Shown in pieces: positions 1-6,573 of a DNA stretch of 13,519 bases; the stretch's first letter is position 1, and each line of letters opens with the position of its first letter. The stretch covers positions 1 through 13,519 of the forward strand of contig CALKAR010000186.1 in NCBI GenBank assembly GCA_937988745.1. The letters are read 5' to 3'. Source of the stretch: an uncultured Peptococcaceae bacterium. GTDB taxonomy: Bacteria > Bacillota > Limnochordia > Darwinibacteriales > Darwinibacteriaceae. The notes beneath the pieces are model-generated. The model worked only from the letters and a program-made list of their open reading frames with translations. It had not been told where the DNA came from and ran no database searches. Made by a program: the position numbers and the translations under genes.

Positions 1-242
1 TCCACTCCGACGACAGCATTAGCTCCCAGTCGTGATGCTCTCGCACACATCTCGCGAATTGCTATCTCCCTAGCTTCGATTAACTTCTCCTCATACGCGG
101 CGCTTCGTCCACCTATTACGTCTGTGATGCTGGCCATGAAATCACGAAGGATGTTTGCGCCCATAATTGTCTCTCCGGCCACAATGCCGTAGTACTCGAC
201 AATGGGCCGACCTTCAACATTTTGTGTGGTTGTTACAATCAT
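1..242 (-). CDS. UPF0145 (YbjQ / DUF74) family protein, C-terminus beyond the window edge
   Basis: The minus-strand reading from an ATG at 242 stays open to the window edge and gives 80 residues. It begins MIVTTTQNVEGRPIVEYYG, continues with GETIMGANILRDFMASITD and the charged helix AYEEKLIEAREIA, and ends in GANAVVGV. This is the typical pattern of the UPF0145/YbjQ family, which is small (a little over 100 residues), forms oligomeric beta-rich rings in solved structures, and has no settled biochemical function; a metal-binding role has been suggested for some members. An upstream GGGGAGG at good spacing supports the start. Only the last part of the protein is missing. The gene is transcribed away from the neighbouring GntR operon, and I could not pick out a convincing promoter for it. 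Family assignment is confident; function is unknown. Confidence 0.88.
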   Translation of the reverse strand, partial: MIVTTTQNVEGRPIVEYYGIVAGETIMGANILRDFMASITDVIGGRSAAYEEKLIEAREIAIREMCARASRLGANAVVGV

Positions 243-404
243 CTGCTTGCCTCCCCTAAATAAGGTCATGAAAACGTCCGGTATCCGTACGCTTCTTGAG
301 TTAAAACATCATTCTAGCTCGCTGGCTGCGTTCCTGCCTGTTTTCTCATTACTCCAGTCTATTCTCATATCACGATTTTCTGCTCCACAAAATGGGCTAC
401 CCTA

Positions 405-433
405 TTGACAAACTCCAATATCAAACATATACT
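405..433 (+). promoter_or_regulatory. Sigma-A type promoter of the GntR/ABC operon
   Basis: A perfect -35 hexamer TTGACA (405-410) is followed after exactly 17 bases by TATACT (428-433), five of six matches to the -10 consensus. The expected start of transcription is near 440, inside the inverted repeat that begins at 435. The leader would be about 45 bases long and would contain the ribosome binding site of the GntR gene. Confidence 0.82.
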
Positions 434-434
434 A

Positions 435-462
435 ATAGTGCACTAGTCACCTAGTGCACTAT
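435..462. promoter_or_regulatory. Perfect 12-bp inverted repeat, probable GntR (YtrA-type) operator
   Basis: The left arm ATAGTGCACTAG (435-446) and right arm CTAGTGCACTAT (451-462) are exact reverse complements, separated by TCAC. The repeat starts one base after the -10 box and covers the expected transcription start, so a bound dimer would block RNA polymerase. YtrA-subfamily GntR regulators are known to bind long palindromes in front of their own operons, and the downstream gene is such a regulator. Self-repression is therefore the natural inference. The 4-base spacer makes a transcription terminator unlikely, and no T-run follows. Confidence 0.85.
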
Positions 463-483
463 ACATCCCAAGGGGGGGATGGC

Positions 484-879
484 TTGAAGATCGAGTTTGA
501 TCCAGCAAGGCCTATCTATCTTCAGATTATCGATGAAGTAAAACGCCAAATCGCCGCAGGCATTCTGAAACCAGGAGATAAGATGCCATCGCAGCGTGAC
601 TTGGCAGTACAGCTGCAGGTAAATGCCAACACTGTGCAGCGGGCTTATAGAGAGATGGAGCTCCTTGGTTTGGTGGAAACACTCCGGGGCCAAGGTACCT
701 TCATCCGCCAAGATGAGTCTATTGTTGAAGGGACGAGAGTAGAAATGGTAAGCCAACTTTTAGAAGACTTTATCTCTGCCATGCATTCTTTGGGATATGG
801 CGAGGAGGCTATTGTGGAACTAGTGCAAGCTTACCTATCAGGACGTTTGGCAAATAGGGGGGAAACCCATGACAGATAA
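484..879 (+). CDS. GntR-family transcriptional regulator, YtrA subfamily
   Basis: This is a predicted DNA-binding repressor of 131 residues. The N-terminal winged helix-turn-helix (about residues 8-75) contains PARPIYLQIIDEVKRQIAAG, then LKPGDKMPSQRDLAVQLQVN and NTVQRAYREMELLGLVET, ending in the wing GQGTF; these are hallmarks of the GntR family. The C-terminal part is only about 55 residues and helical, which fits the small YtrA subfamily rather than FadR or HutC types. I chose the TTG at 484 because AGGGGGGG lies just upstream at good spacing; an in-frame ATG at 454 lies inside the operator and has no ribosome binding site. The end overlaps the ABC ATPase start by 11 bases, so the two are translationally coupled. 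The gene very likely controls its own operon through the repeat at 435-462. The inducer is unknown; in Bacillus the related ytr operon responds to cell-wall antibiotics. Confidence 0.92.
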   Translation: MKIEFDPARPIYLQIIDEVKRQIAAGILKPGDKMPSQRDLAVQLQVNANTVQRAYREMELLGLVETLRGQGTFIRQDESIVEGTRVEMVSQLLEDFISAMHSLGYGEEAIVELVQAYLSGRLANRGETHDR

Positions 880-1576
880 ACAGTATATCTTGAGAATTAC
901 AGAACTACGTAAGCGTTACCGCAAAGTGCAAGCTTTGGACGGGGTCAGCTTGAATATCGCTCCGGGAGAGATTTGGGGGCTTCTCGGGCCCAACGGAAGC
1001 GGCAAGTCTACTCTTCTGAAATGTACTGCGGGCCTAGTACAGCCAGACAGCGGTGAGATTCTTATTAACGGTATCAAGCCTTCTAGGCAGACGAAGGCTG
1101 TAGTGTCTTTTGTACCGGAAATTGACACACTGTATCGCTGGATGACAGTCGAAGAAACGCTGAACTTTGCAGCAGCCTTCTTCGAAGACTGGCAGAGCGA
1201 GAGGGCGCGAGAGCTTGTCGACTTCATGAAGCTGAACCTGCAGCAGAAAGTGGGTGCGCTGTCAAAGGGAATGCGAGCGAGGCTCCGCCTTGTGTTAGGT
1301 CTAGCTCGTGATGCTGATTTGATTCTCCTAGATGAACCACTTTCAGGAATTGATCCTGCATCGCGGGACAAAATCGTCGAAGGCATTGTTCGGCAGTTCC
1401 GTGGTGAGAACCAGGCCATTATCCTGTCTACTCATGCCGTCGATGAAACAGAGAAACTCTTTGACTCAGTTGTATTTCTCAGAGAAGGGCGCATAGAGCT
1501 GATGGGCAGTGCGGAGGGACTGCGGATGGAGTACGGCAAATCCATCAATGACCTGTTTAAGGAGGTCTATGTATAA
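869..1576 (+). CDS. ABC transporter ATP-binding protein (ABC-2 exporter type, YtrB-like)
   Basis: This 235-residue protein is the cytoplasmic ATPase of a probable exporter. Visible motifs, in order, are Walker A GPNGSGKST (40-48), a Q-loop region reading FVPEID where glutamate 84 replaces the usual glutamine (common in this subfamily), the signature LSKGM (131-135) in place of LSGGQ, Walker B LILLDEP (151-157), the D-loop SGID and the switch histidine in ILSTH (H189). The degenerate signature and the PE at the Q-loop are typical of ATPases paired with ABC-2 type membrane subunits. The start overlaps the GntR gene by 11 bases and the stop overlaps the next start by one base (TAATG), so translation is coupled in both directions. 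The transported compound cannot be read from the sequence. Confidence 0.95.
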   Translation: MTDKQYILRITELRKRYRKVQALDGVSLNIAPGEIWGLLGPNGSGKSTLLKCTAGLVQPDSGEILINGIKPSRQTKAVVSFVPEIDTLYRWMTVEETLNFAAAFFEDWQSERARELVDFMKLNLQQKVGALSKGMRARLRLVLGLARDADLILLDEPLSGIDPASRDKIVEGIVRQFRGENQAIILSTHAVDETEKLFDSVVFLREGRIELMGSAEGLRMEYGKSINDLFKEVYV

Positions 1577-2358
1577 TGACAGCTTTTGTTCGTCTGCTCC
1601 GGAAAGATCTGGAGGGCAGTAAGTATCCCATGTTATTCAACGCCGCAGCGGCCGTGTTGTGGCTTCTCTTCCTGCGTTACCGTTTAGAGAGCGGTTGGCC
1701 TTTCAATGCAGTGGTGGCTTTGGCCGTACTGCCACTTGCCTTTCTACCCTTTTGGTTTATTTGGCAGACCTATCAGTCACTCAGGACAGAGTGGAAAGAG
1801 GACACTATCTACACTCTTCTTACTCTGCCTGTGCCAGGTTGGCTGATTAATCTCTCAAAGATGGTTGCACTGCTTATTGAGTACACAGTGGTAGCAGCAG
1901 CTTGGGTGATTGGTGGTGCAGTTATATTCTGGACGGCGTTTCAACCCGAACTTGGAGAGCTGCTGGAATTGGTTCCGCTGACTTGGTTCATTAAAAATGG
2001 CTTGATAGTCTACATCTTCAGTTTGGCTGTGTTTGCCGCCTTTATTACTTTAGTTCAGCTTGGCTATGTCGTTGGTAAGATCATCGGGCGCCTCCAAGGC
2101 CTGATTCTCCTTTGGGTACTGCTGCTTGCAATCTGGATCATGCAGGCCGCGGGAGCACTTCTGCAGCCCCTGTTTGCTTGGGTGCCCAAGATACCGCTTG
2201 AAAGGTTGTTCAGCTTGCATGCAATACCTCGGGTGGTTGTCCATCCGCCTCAAGCAGCCCTGTGGGATATATCTGGAAGCATAGGTTCTTGGTTGGCTTT
2301 GGTAGGATTGTTTCTCTTGGGTGCGTGGCTCTTAGAGAACGTTGTAGAGGTAGATTAG
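1576..2358 (+). CDS. ABC-2 type transporter membrane subunit
   Basis: This is a 260-residue membrane protein with about six hydrophobic segments, at roughly residues 18-35, 43-65, 92-120, 140-166, 170-195 and 235-256. After the second segment comes a cytoplasmic loop, RTEWKEDTIYTLLTLPVPGW, which matches the loop with conserved tryptophan and LPV seen in ABC-2 membrane subunits that dock on their ATPase. Its position directly after the ATPase gene, sharing one base with its stop codon, supports a two-gene exporter that works as a homodimer or with a partner elsewhere. The B. subtilis ytr operon encodes more than one membrane subunit; only one is present here. The substrate is unknown, and cell-envelope stress or peptide or antibiotic sensing is an inference from the YtrA-type regulator. 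Confidence 0.85.
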   Translation: MTAFVRLLRKDLEGSKYPMLFNAAAAVLWLLFLRYRLESGWPFNAVVALAVLPLAFLPFWFIWQTYQSLRTEWKEDTIYTLLTLPVPGWLINLSKMVALLIEYTVVAAAWVIGGAVIFWTAFQPELGELLELVPLTWFIKNGLIVYIFSLAVFAAFITLVQLGYVVGKIIGRLQGLILLWVLLLAIWIMQAAGALLQPLFAWVPKIPLERLFSLHAIPRVVVHPPQAALWDISGSIGSWLALVGLFLLGAWLLENVVEVD

Positions 2359-2373
2359 AAGGGAGTGTCGAGA

Positions 2374-3198
2374 ATGCGAAATAGAAGAATAACACTATTG
2401 GTTTTGCTGGTGATCACCTGCTTGGCACTCCTGGACGGGCGGTTAGGCCTGATTCCTCACGACCGTGGAACCGGCATCACATTTACCGGTTGGGACAACG
2501 TTGTTCCTCATGCCACCGTTGAAAGAGAAGTCATACTGCCTGCCGATGGCCTAGAACAGTTGTTAATAGAGGCACAGGCGGCACGTGTCATCATTACCGG
2601 CGCAGAAACGGATTCGGTCGCAATATCGGCTGCGGTCTACGTCTCTGCTAGTGCGGCAGAAGAGGTAGAACGCTACCTTGAAAACTTCGATATCGATGCA
2701 TCAATTGAAGGAAATACAGCTGTCCTGCGCGCGGAACTGCCTCAGGAGCTGCCTCGAATCGGCACTATCCAGGTTGTATATCAAGTTGTGGTTCCCCAAG
2801 ATCTGTTTGTCTCTGCCTTTGTCCAGCAAGGGCTGCTGGAGATGTCTGATCTTTCAGGCGGTCTGAACTTGGATGTAAAATACAGCGGAGCATCTGGGAA
2901 TAGTCTTGCAGGAGGTATAACAGTAGACGTAGATTACGGCTCTGTGGAACTGCAGCGAGTGGCAGGGCAGGTTGAGCTCCAAACTAGCTATTCCGCCGTA
3001 GAACTGGGGCTTCTTGATGTATCTGCTGGATACACCTTTAATTTGGAAGCAGCTTACGGGACGCTTGGAGGGAATATAAAGCTGGACCGTCAGGAGAACA
3101 ATGCTCTAACTACCGCAAGGGGCGTGGTTAACGATGGTGAATATCCAGTGACAGTTAGTTCTCGCTTCAGCACTGTGGAAATCAACATAGAGAAGTAG
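2374..3198 (+). CDS. Membrane-anchored DUF4097-like beta-strand repeat protein
   Basis: The 274-residue product starts with a positively charged stretch (MRNRR) and a hydrophobic helix (LLVLLVITCLALL), so it is probably exported and anchored; there is no clean lipobox. The rest is rich in short alternating strands with recurring serine, glycine and hydrophobic residues, for example ARVIITGAETDSVAIS, then LDVKYSGASGNSLAGGITVD, VDYGSVELQRVAGQ and AAYGTLGGNIKLD, with the recurring YG/YS-then-hydrophobic pattern of the DUF4097 beta-helix-like family. A GTG at 2365 would also be in frame, but it lies directly on the AAGGGAG ribosome binding site, so the ATG at 2374 is preferred. Only a few bases separate it from the permease gene. 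DUF4097 proteins often sit beside GntR/ABC modules; a role as a surface sensor or scaffold is inference. Confidence 0.75.
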   Translation: MRNRRITLLVLLVITCLALLDGRLGLIPHDRGTGITFTGWDNVVPHATVEREVILPADGLEQLLIEAQAARVIITGAETDSVAISAAVYVSASAAEEVERYLENFDIDASIEGNTAVLRAELPQELPRIGTIQVVYQVVVPQDLFVSAFVQQGLLEMSDLSGGLNLDVKYSGASGNSLAGGITVDVDYGSVELQRVAGQVELQTSYSAVELGLLDVSAGYTFNLEAAYGTLGGNIKLDRQENNALTTARGVVNDGEYPVTVSSRFSTVEINIEK

Positions 3199-3294
3199 GC
3201 GCTGTGTCATTTGATCCAGCATAAGATGGAGGATGTGACGTAATCTTCTAGAATTAAGTGAGAACAGCTTTTAATAACAATAAGGAGCGAAGTC

Positions 3295-3825
3295 ATGATC
3301 GTAAAAGCCATTGCCTTTGCCAATGAAAAGCATGCAGGTCAGTTCCGCAAGGGCAAGCATACGCCCTATATTCTGCATGTCCTTGAAGCGGGAATTATCG
3401 TTTCGCAAATTAAGTTTGACGAAGAACTTATTGCTGCGGCGATTCTGCATGATTTGGTAGAGGACACAGATGTTACTCTTGAAACTATCCTTGATGAATT
3501 CGGTCCAAGGGTAGCCGAGTTAGTCGCATCACAGACTGAAGATAAGTCGTTGTCATGGCACGAGCGCAAAAAGCATACAGTCGACACTCTTCCCGAGTCT
3601 CCATTAGACGTAAAACTCCTAACTCTCGCCGATAAGCTCTCTAATGCCCGGTCTTTATACCGGGATTATCAGGAAGTAGGCGATGAACTGTGGCAACGGT
3701 TCAATATGAAGGATAAGGAACAGCAGGGATCATATTATAAAGGTTTGGTGGAGGGGCTGGCTGACCTAGCACATCTGAGTCAGTACCAAGAATTCAAGTC
3801 ACTTGTAGAGAAACTCTTTGACTGA
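3295..3825 (+). CDS. Stand-alone SpoT/MESH1-type HD hydrolase, possible (p)ppGpp hydrolase
   Basis: This 176-residue protein consists of one RelA/SpoT-type HD domain without a synthetase, TGS or ACT domain. It starts with AFANEKHAGQFRKGKHTPYI followed by H28, then AAAILHDLVEDTDVT (H52, D53, E56, D57), FGPRVAELV, and TLADKLSNARS (D113, N117). These match the metal ligands and the ED pair of SpoT and the small alarmone hydrolases (MESH1 type), and the distance from the ED pair to the last aspartate fits the family. The residues after FGPRVAELV (ASQTEDKSLSW) differ from the usual VDGVTKL of SpoT. The likely reaction is removal of the 3'-diphosphate from (p)ppGpp, or from a related nucleotide such as NADPH or ppApp. 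AAGGAG lies 7 bases before the ATG. No terminator separates it from the upstream operon, 96 bases away. Confidence 0.82.
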   Translation: MIVKAIAFANEKHAGQFRKGKHTPYILHVLEAGIIVSQIKFDEELIAAAILHDLVEDTDVTLETILDEFGPRVAELVASQTEDKSLSWHERKKHTVDTLPESPLDVKLLTLADKLSNARSLYRDYQEVGDELWQRFNMKDKEQQGSYYKGLVEGLADLAHLSQYQEFKSLVEKLFD

Positions 3826-3853
3826 GTGCTCTTACGGGTAGGGAGTGTAAGAT

Positions 3854-4339
3854 GTGGAGGTTTTCCTCTGGATTCTGATTGTGGCGTGTTTTATCCTCAG
3901 CTTTGTGGGGTTAGTAGTACCTATTCTGCCTGCCGCTGTGTTTGTGTGGGCCGGTGCGGCTTTGTACCACTTTTTCATCGACTCGGCAGCCCTCAGCTCT
4001 CTCACTTGGGTTAGCTTTATTGTACTGACAGCGCTGATGCTGGTCTCAGATCAACTGGCAAACGTCTATACGGTGAAGCGCTATGGCGGCAGCCGACTGA
4101 GTACGTTTGCCTCGTTTGTAGGGGCTTTCATCGGTCTGTTTGCAGCACCACCGTGGGGCGTTTTGGTGGTTCCCTTCCTGCTTGTTTTTCTGGTAGAATT
4201 GATTTTTCAAAAGCGATCACCAGAGATGTCGATGAAGGCAGCGGTGGGAACTTTGGTTGGATTTGTCAGCAGTCTTGTCGCTAAGGCTGTAATACAGCTT
4301 GTGATGATTGTTTTCTTCTTTGTAGATGTATTTGCTTAA
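3854..4339 (+). CDS. DUF456 family membrane protein
   Basis: This 161-residue, highly hydrophobic protein has about five or six membrane segments. The family pattern is clear: an N-terminal helix ending in GLVVPILPAAVFVWAGA, a DQLANVYTVKRYGGSR stretch (in DUF456 usually D.....GAKR.G.SR), then two glycine-rich small-residue helices (FVGAFIGLFAAPPWGVLVVP and AAVGTLVGFVSSLVAKAV) around an ELI loop. DUF456 proteins have no established function. The start is the GTG at 3854, with AGGGAG 8 bases upstream; the overlapping ATG at 3852 is in another frame and stops after eight codons. It follows the HD hydrolase by 28 bases and is probably co-transcribed with it. The terminator at 4353-4390 ends the unit. 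Confidence 0.85.
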   Translation: MEVFLWILIVACFILSFVGLVVPILPAAVFVWAGAALYHFFIDSAALSSLTWVSFIVLTALMLVSDQLANVYTVKRYGGSRLSTFASFVGAFIGLFAAPPWGVLVVPFLLVFLVELIFQKRSPEMSMKAAVGTLVGFVSSLVAKAVIQLVMIVFFFVDVFA

Positions 4340-4352
4340 AACAAGAATGGAA

Positions 4353-4390
4353 AAAGAGGTTGGTTCGGTACAGATCGAACCAACCTCTTT
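4353..4390. terminator. Bidirectional rho-independent terminator between convergent genes
   Basis: The arms AAAGAGGTTGGTTCG (4353-4367) and CGAACCAACCTCTTT (4376-4390) pair perfectly over 15 bp around an 8-base loop. The stem is flanked by A-runs on the left and T-rich sequence on the right, so an RNA from either strand ends its hairpin with a U-rich tail; the minus-strand tail (CTCTTTTTCC) is the better one. It lies between the stops of the DUF456 gene and the convergent lipoprotein gene and can serve both. Confidence 0.92.
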
Positions 4391-4401
4391 CTTGTGCATG
4401 A

Positions 4402-5832
4402 CTAGAGTGCAAATACGGGGAGGAACAATTCAATCTCGAACCTCAGGTTCTCCATTTCCTCATCGTCAAAGTACACTCTGCCTTCAAGGATGATGCTGTC
4501 GTCATCACCAAAGTATAGGTCTACCGTGATAGTGATCGGCCAAACGGTGTCTTTTAGAACCAGTCTAGGTGTCTCACCAAGGGCCAACGTACCTTCAATT
4601 CGAGCTTCATCGTACATGTAAACAAACACGGCACTCAGTTCTCCGTCGGACTGTTCGATTTCGCCTTCCAGCTTAATCGTGGTGCTTGGCAGCTCGAAGG
4701 AGAGACTGAAGGCTGCGCTGAACGATGACAGATCATCTGGATCGGTTTCGAAATTGAAGTTTCCGTTCATCTGCACCTCGTTCAATCTGAAGAAGCCGTT
4801 GAAGGCCATCTCTACTGGAAGGCTCATGTATTCGCCAGGAATAAAGGCTAATTCCATCGCTAAGTTGCCGTTAAGCTCAAGATCGACTACTGATGGAATA
4901 CTGAACTCTACGGAGCCGGAAATCTCGAACGTTTCGAGTTGGATGCCTTCACCAAATTCCATGAAAATGCTTCCATTCACGGTTAGAAGTTCAGAGCTGA
5001 TGCGGCCGTTGAAGTCGATGGAAGAGGTGAGTTCATCAATCACAGTTCCAGCAAACTCGGTTCCTAGAATTTCTGCTTCTAGGTCGTATTTCCAGAGACT
5101 GTCATTTTGGTCATCGATATACAAGATAAGCGAACCTTCACCTAGAAGATCCTCATTAGGACCTACGATTTCCATCTCAAGTTTTGCATGTTCGATATAT
5201 TCTAAAGGGAATGGAATGAGCAATCCATCAGTGTCGTCGAGTGTGAAGATTACTGTTGCGCCGTCGCTGAGAGTGAAGGGATATTCGGTTCCGGGTATGC
5301 CGTCATTCTCTATTTCATAAACAAATTCGGTGATTTCCATGAAGTAGAGGAGTGATTGGAATAACTGCTGTAGTTCAGGCTGATCTTCGAAGTTTATCTC
5401 TTGAAGGCGCTCCAATTCTGCCTCTAGTGCAGAACCTATTTCGGCGGCACTTTCTTGTGCAGCTTCAAGATACTGAGCTGCGGCGTGTTCTTTGGGGACT
5501 AGATCGATATCGTATGTGTTATTTCCACTCTTGAGGGTAATTTCATTGTAATGAACGTATCCGTCCTCCGGAGCTGTCGCCGACAGGATTACGGGGTTCT
5601 GTGTTGCTTTGAGGTTAGTAAGGGTATAGCTTCCTCCTTCCACAGTAAGGGGTTCCTCATCGCCAACCTGGATGACAACTTGTCCATCGAAATCCTCGCC
5701 AAAGAACGTAATCTTACCCGACAACGATGCGGTAGAGCTCCCACCGCCGCCTACAGACCCTAAGCAGCCTGTCAGCAGCAGACTAATTATCACAACAGCG
5801 CTGAGAATAAACGTTATTCTCTGTCTGCGCAA
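4402..5832 (-). CDS. Acidic beta-rich lipoprotein of unknown function
   Basis: I do not recognise this 476-residue protein. It begins with a lipoprotein signal peptide: MRRQR, a hydrophobic helix, and the lipobox LLTGC with C23 as the lipid anchor, followed by a glycine/serine linker. Residues about 35-112 look like a small immunoglobulin- or CarboxypepD_reg-like sandwich (LSGKITFFGEDFDG, then SYTLTNLKA). Residues about 115-180 are glutamate- and glutamine-rich and probably helical (a possible coiled coil). From about 190 to the end there is a long series of alternating amphipathic strands, with repeated patterns such as FNGRISSELLTVNGSIFMEF, ISGSVEFSIPS, LELNGNLAMELAF, FNGFFRLNEVQMNGNFNFE and LEGEIEQSDG. 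The protein is very acidic and has only the lipobox cysteine. The start is a TTG with AAAGGAG 9 bases upstream. It is a single-gene unit ending at the shared terminator. Lipid, polymer or cell-wall contact is possible but unproven. Confidence 0.8.
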   Translation of the reverse strand: MRRQRITFILSAVVIISLLLTGCLGSVGGGGSSTASLSGKITFFGEDFDGQVVIQVGDEEPLTVEGGSYTLTNLKATQNPVILSATAPEDGYVHYNEITLKSGNNTYDIDLVPKEHAAAQYLEAAQESAAEIGSALEAELERLQEINFEDQPELQQLFQSLLYFMEITEFVYEIENDGIPGTEYPFTLSDGATVIFTLDDTDGLLIPFPLEYIEHAKLEMEIVGPNEDLLGEGSLILYIDDQNDSLWKYDLEAEILGTEFAGTVIDELTSSIDFNGRISSELLTVNGSIFMEFGEGIQLETFEISGSVEFSIPSVVDLELNGNLAMELAFIPGEYMSLPVEMAFNGFFRLNEVQMNGNFNFETDPDDLSSFSAAFSLSFELPSTTIKLEGEIEQSDGELSAVFVYMYDEARIEGTLALGETPRLVLKDTVWPITITVDLYFGDDDSIILEGRVYFDDEEMENLRFEIELFLPVFAL

Positions 5833-5914
5833 TCTGAATCACTCCTTTCTTTTTGATCCCATTATTGATTAATTAGTATTCACCTTCCTAATTAAATAAT
5901 TTGGGAAAATAAAA

Positions 5915-5938
5915 AGCGGAAGGCGATTGCCTTCCGCT
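5915..5938 (-). terminator. Rho-independent terminator after the glycosylase/thioredoxin-fold unit
   Basis: The arms AGCGGAAGGC (5915-5924) and GCCTTCCGCT (5929-5938) form a perfect 10-bp GC-rich stem with a GATT loop. Read on the minus strand the stem is followed at once by TTTTTATTTT, a classical U-tract, and it lies 12 bases past the stop of the thioredoxin-fold gene. On the plus strand no T-run follows, so it acts in the minus direction only. Confidence 0.93.
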
Positions 5939-5950
5939 GAAAGAGCTTCT

Positions 5951-6532
5951 CTATACCAAATCACAGGCTTCGGGGGGCATCCAGTGAGCGGGTTTGCCGT
6001 CCCATTTCACGTTGCAGCCGATGGGGTTTGTAACGGGAGTGCTAATCGGCTTGCCGGCAGTTAGCTCAGCAAGGGCATTATCCAGATCGTTGACTGTCAT
6101 TTTGCTCGTATCGCGCGGATTGTCTACGCCGCGGCCCGTGTATACCAGCTTACGCTCTTCATCAAATACGTAGAAGTGGGGTGTGCGCAGAGCGCCATAG
6201 GCCAGTGCCACTTCTTGTGTTTCATCATGCAGGTAAACCCACGGGAACTTGTGCTCCTCCATGCGTTTTACCATGTTCTCAAAAGAATCTTCCTCATAAG
6301 TGTTTGCGCTATTGGAGTTAATAGCCACAAACACTACACCTTTGTCTTTATACTTTTCAGCTGTCTGGCGAGTTACTTCATCGGAACCAGTGACGTATGG
6401 GCAGTGATTGCAGGTAAAGAAAACCACCAGATATTTTGCGTCATCGAAATCCGACAGCGAATAGGTCTTTCCATCGGTAGCAGGCAGTGTAAAATCAGGT
6501 GCCTTTGCCCCAATTTGAAGCGTAAAAGTCAA
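5951..6532 (-). CDS. Thioredoxin-fold (AhpC/TSA-like redoxin) protein
   Basis: This 193-residue cytoplasmic protein has a redoxin fold. The N-terminus GAKAPDFTLPATDGKTYSL is the standard AhpC/TSA entry; it is followed by VVFFTCNHCPYV, whose pair C41/C44 forms a CNHC redox motif at the thioredoxin position, then the cis-proline region LRTPHFYVFDEERKLVYTGR. The C-terminal tail holds a second family signature, NPIGCNVKW (C173), which belongs to a widespread thioredoxin-family group of unknown substrate, and one more cysteine (C190) near the end. There is no signal peptide. The start is a TTG with AAAGGAGG 8 bases upstream. It follows the DNA glycosylase gene by 41 bases without a terminator and ends at its own hairpin, so the two form a short operon. 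A role as thiol reductase or thiol-dependent peroxidase is likely, but the substrate is unknown. Confidence 0.88.
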   Translation of the reverse strand: MTFTLQIGAKAPDFTLPATDGKTYSLSDFDDAKYLVVFFTCNHCPYVTGSDEVTRQTAEKYKDKGVVFVAINSNSANTYEEDSFENMVKRMEEHKFPWVYLHDETQEVALAYGALRTPHFYVFDEERKLVYTGRGVDNPRDTSKMTVNDLDNALAELTAGKPISTPVTNPIGCNVKWDGKPAHWMPPEACDLV

Positions 6533-6573
6533 TAATCCCGCCTCCTTTGAATAGAAAATTTCAGTTTTCTTTA

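Noticed and set aside
202..408. 68-codon open frame on the plus strand
   Set aside because: It overlaps the start of the UPF0145 gene on the other strand, has no ribosome binding site, and runs into the promoter of the GntR operon.
454..483. Longer GntR reading that begins at ATG 454
   Set aside because: The ATG lies inside the right arm of the operator and has no ribosome binding site; the TTG at 484 has a strong one and gives the normal N-terminus.
916..1419. 167-codon open frame on the minus strand
   Set aside because: It is antisense to the ABC ATPase with all its motifs.
3199..3294. Possible terminator or separate promoter between the DUF4097 gene and the HD hydrolase
   Set aside because: Only a 4-bp stem and weak AT-rich hexamers are visible; neither is convincing, so the unit boundary remains open.
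4679..5320. 213-codon open frame on the plus strand
   Set aside because: It is antisense to the lipoprotein gene, has no ribosome binding site, and its serine/proline-rich product resembles no family; the minus-strand gene has a signal peptide and lipobox.
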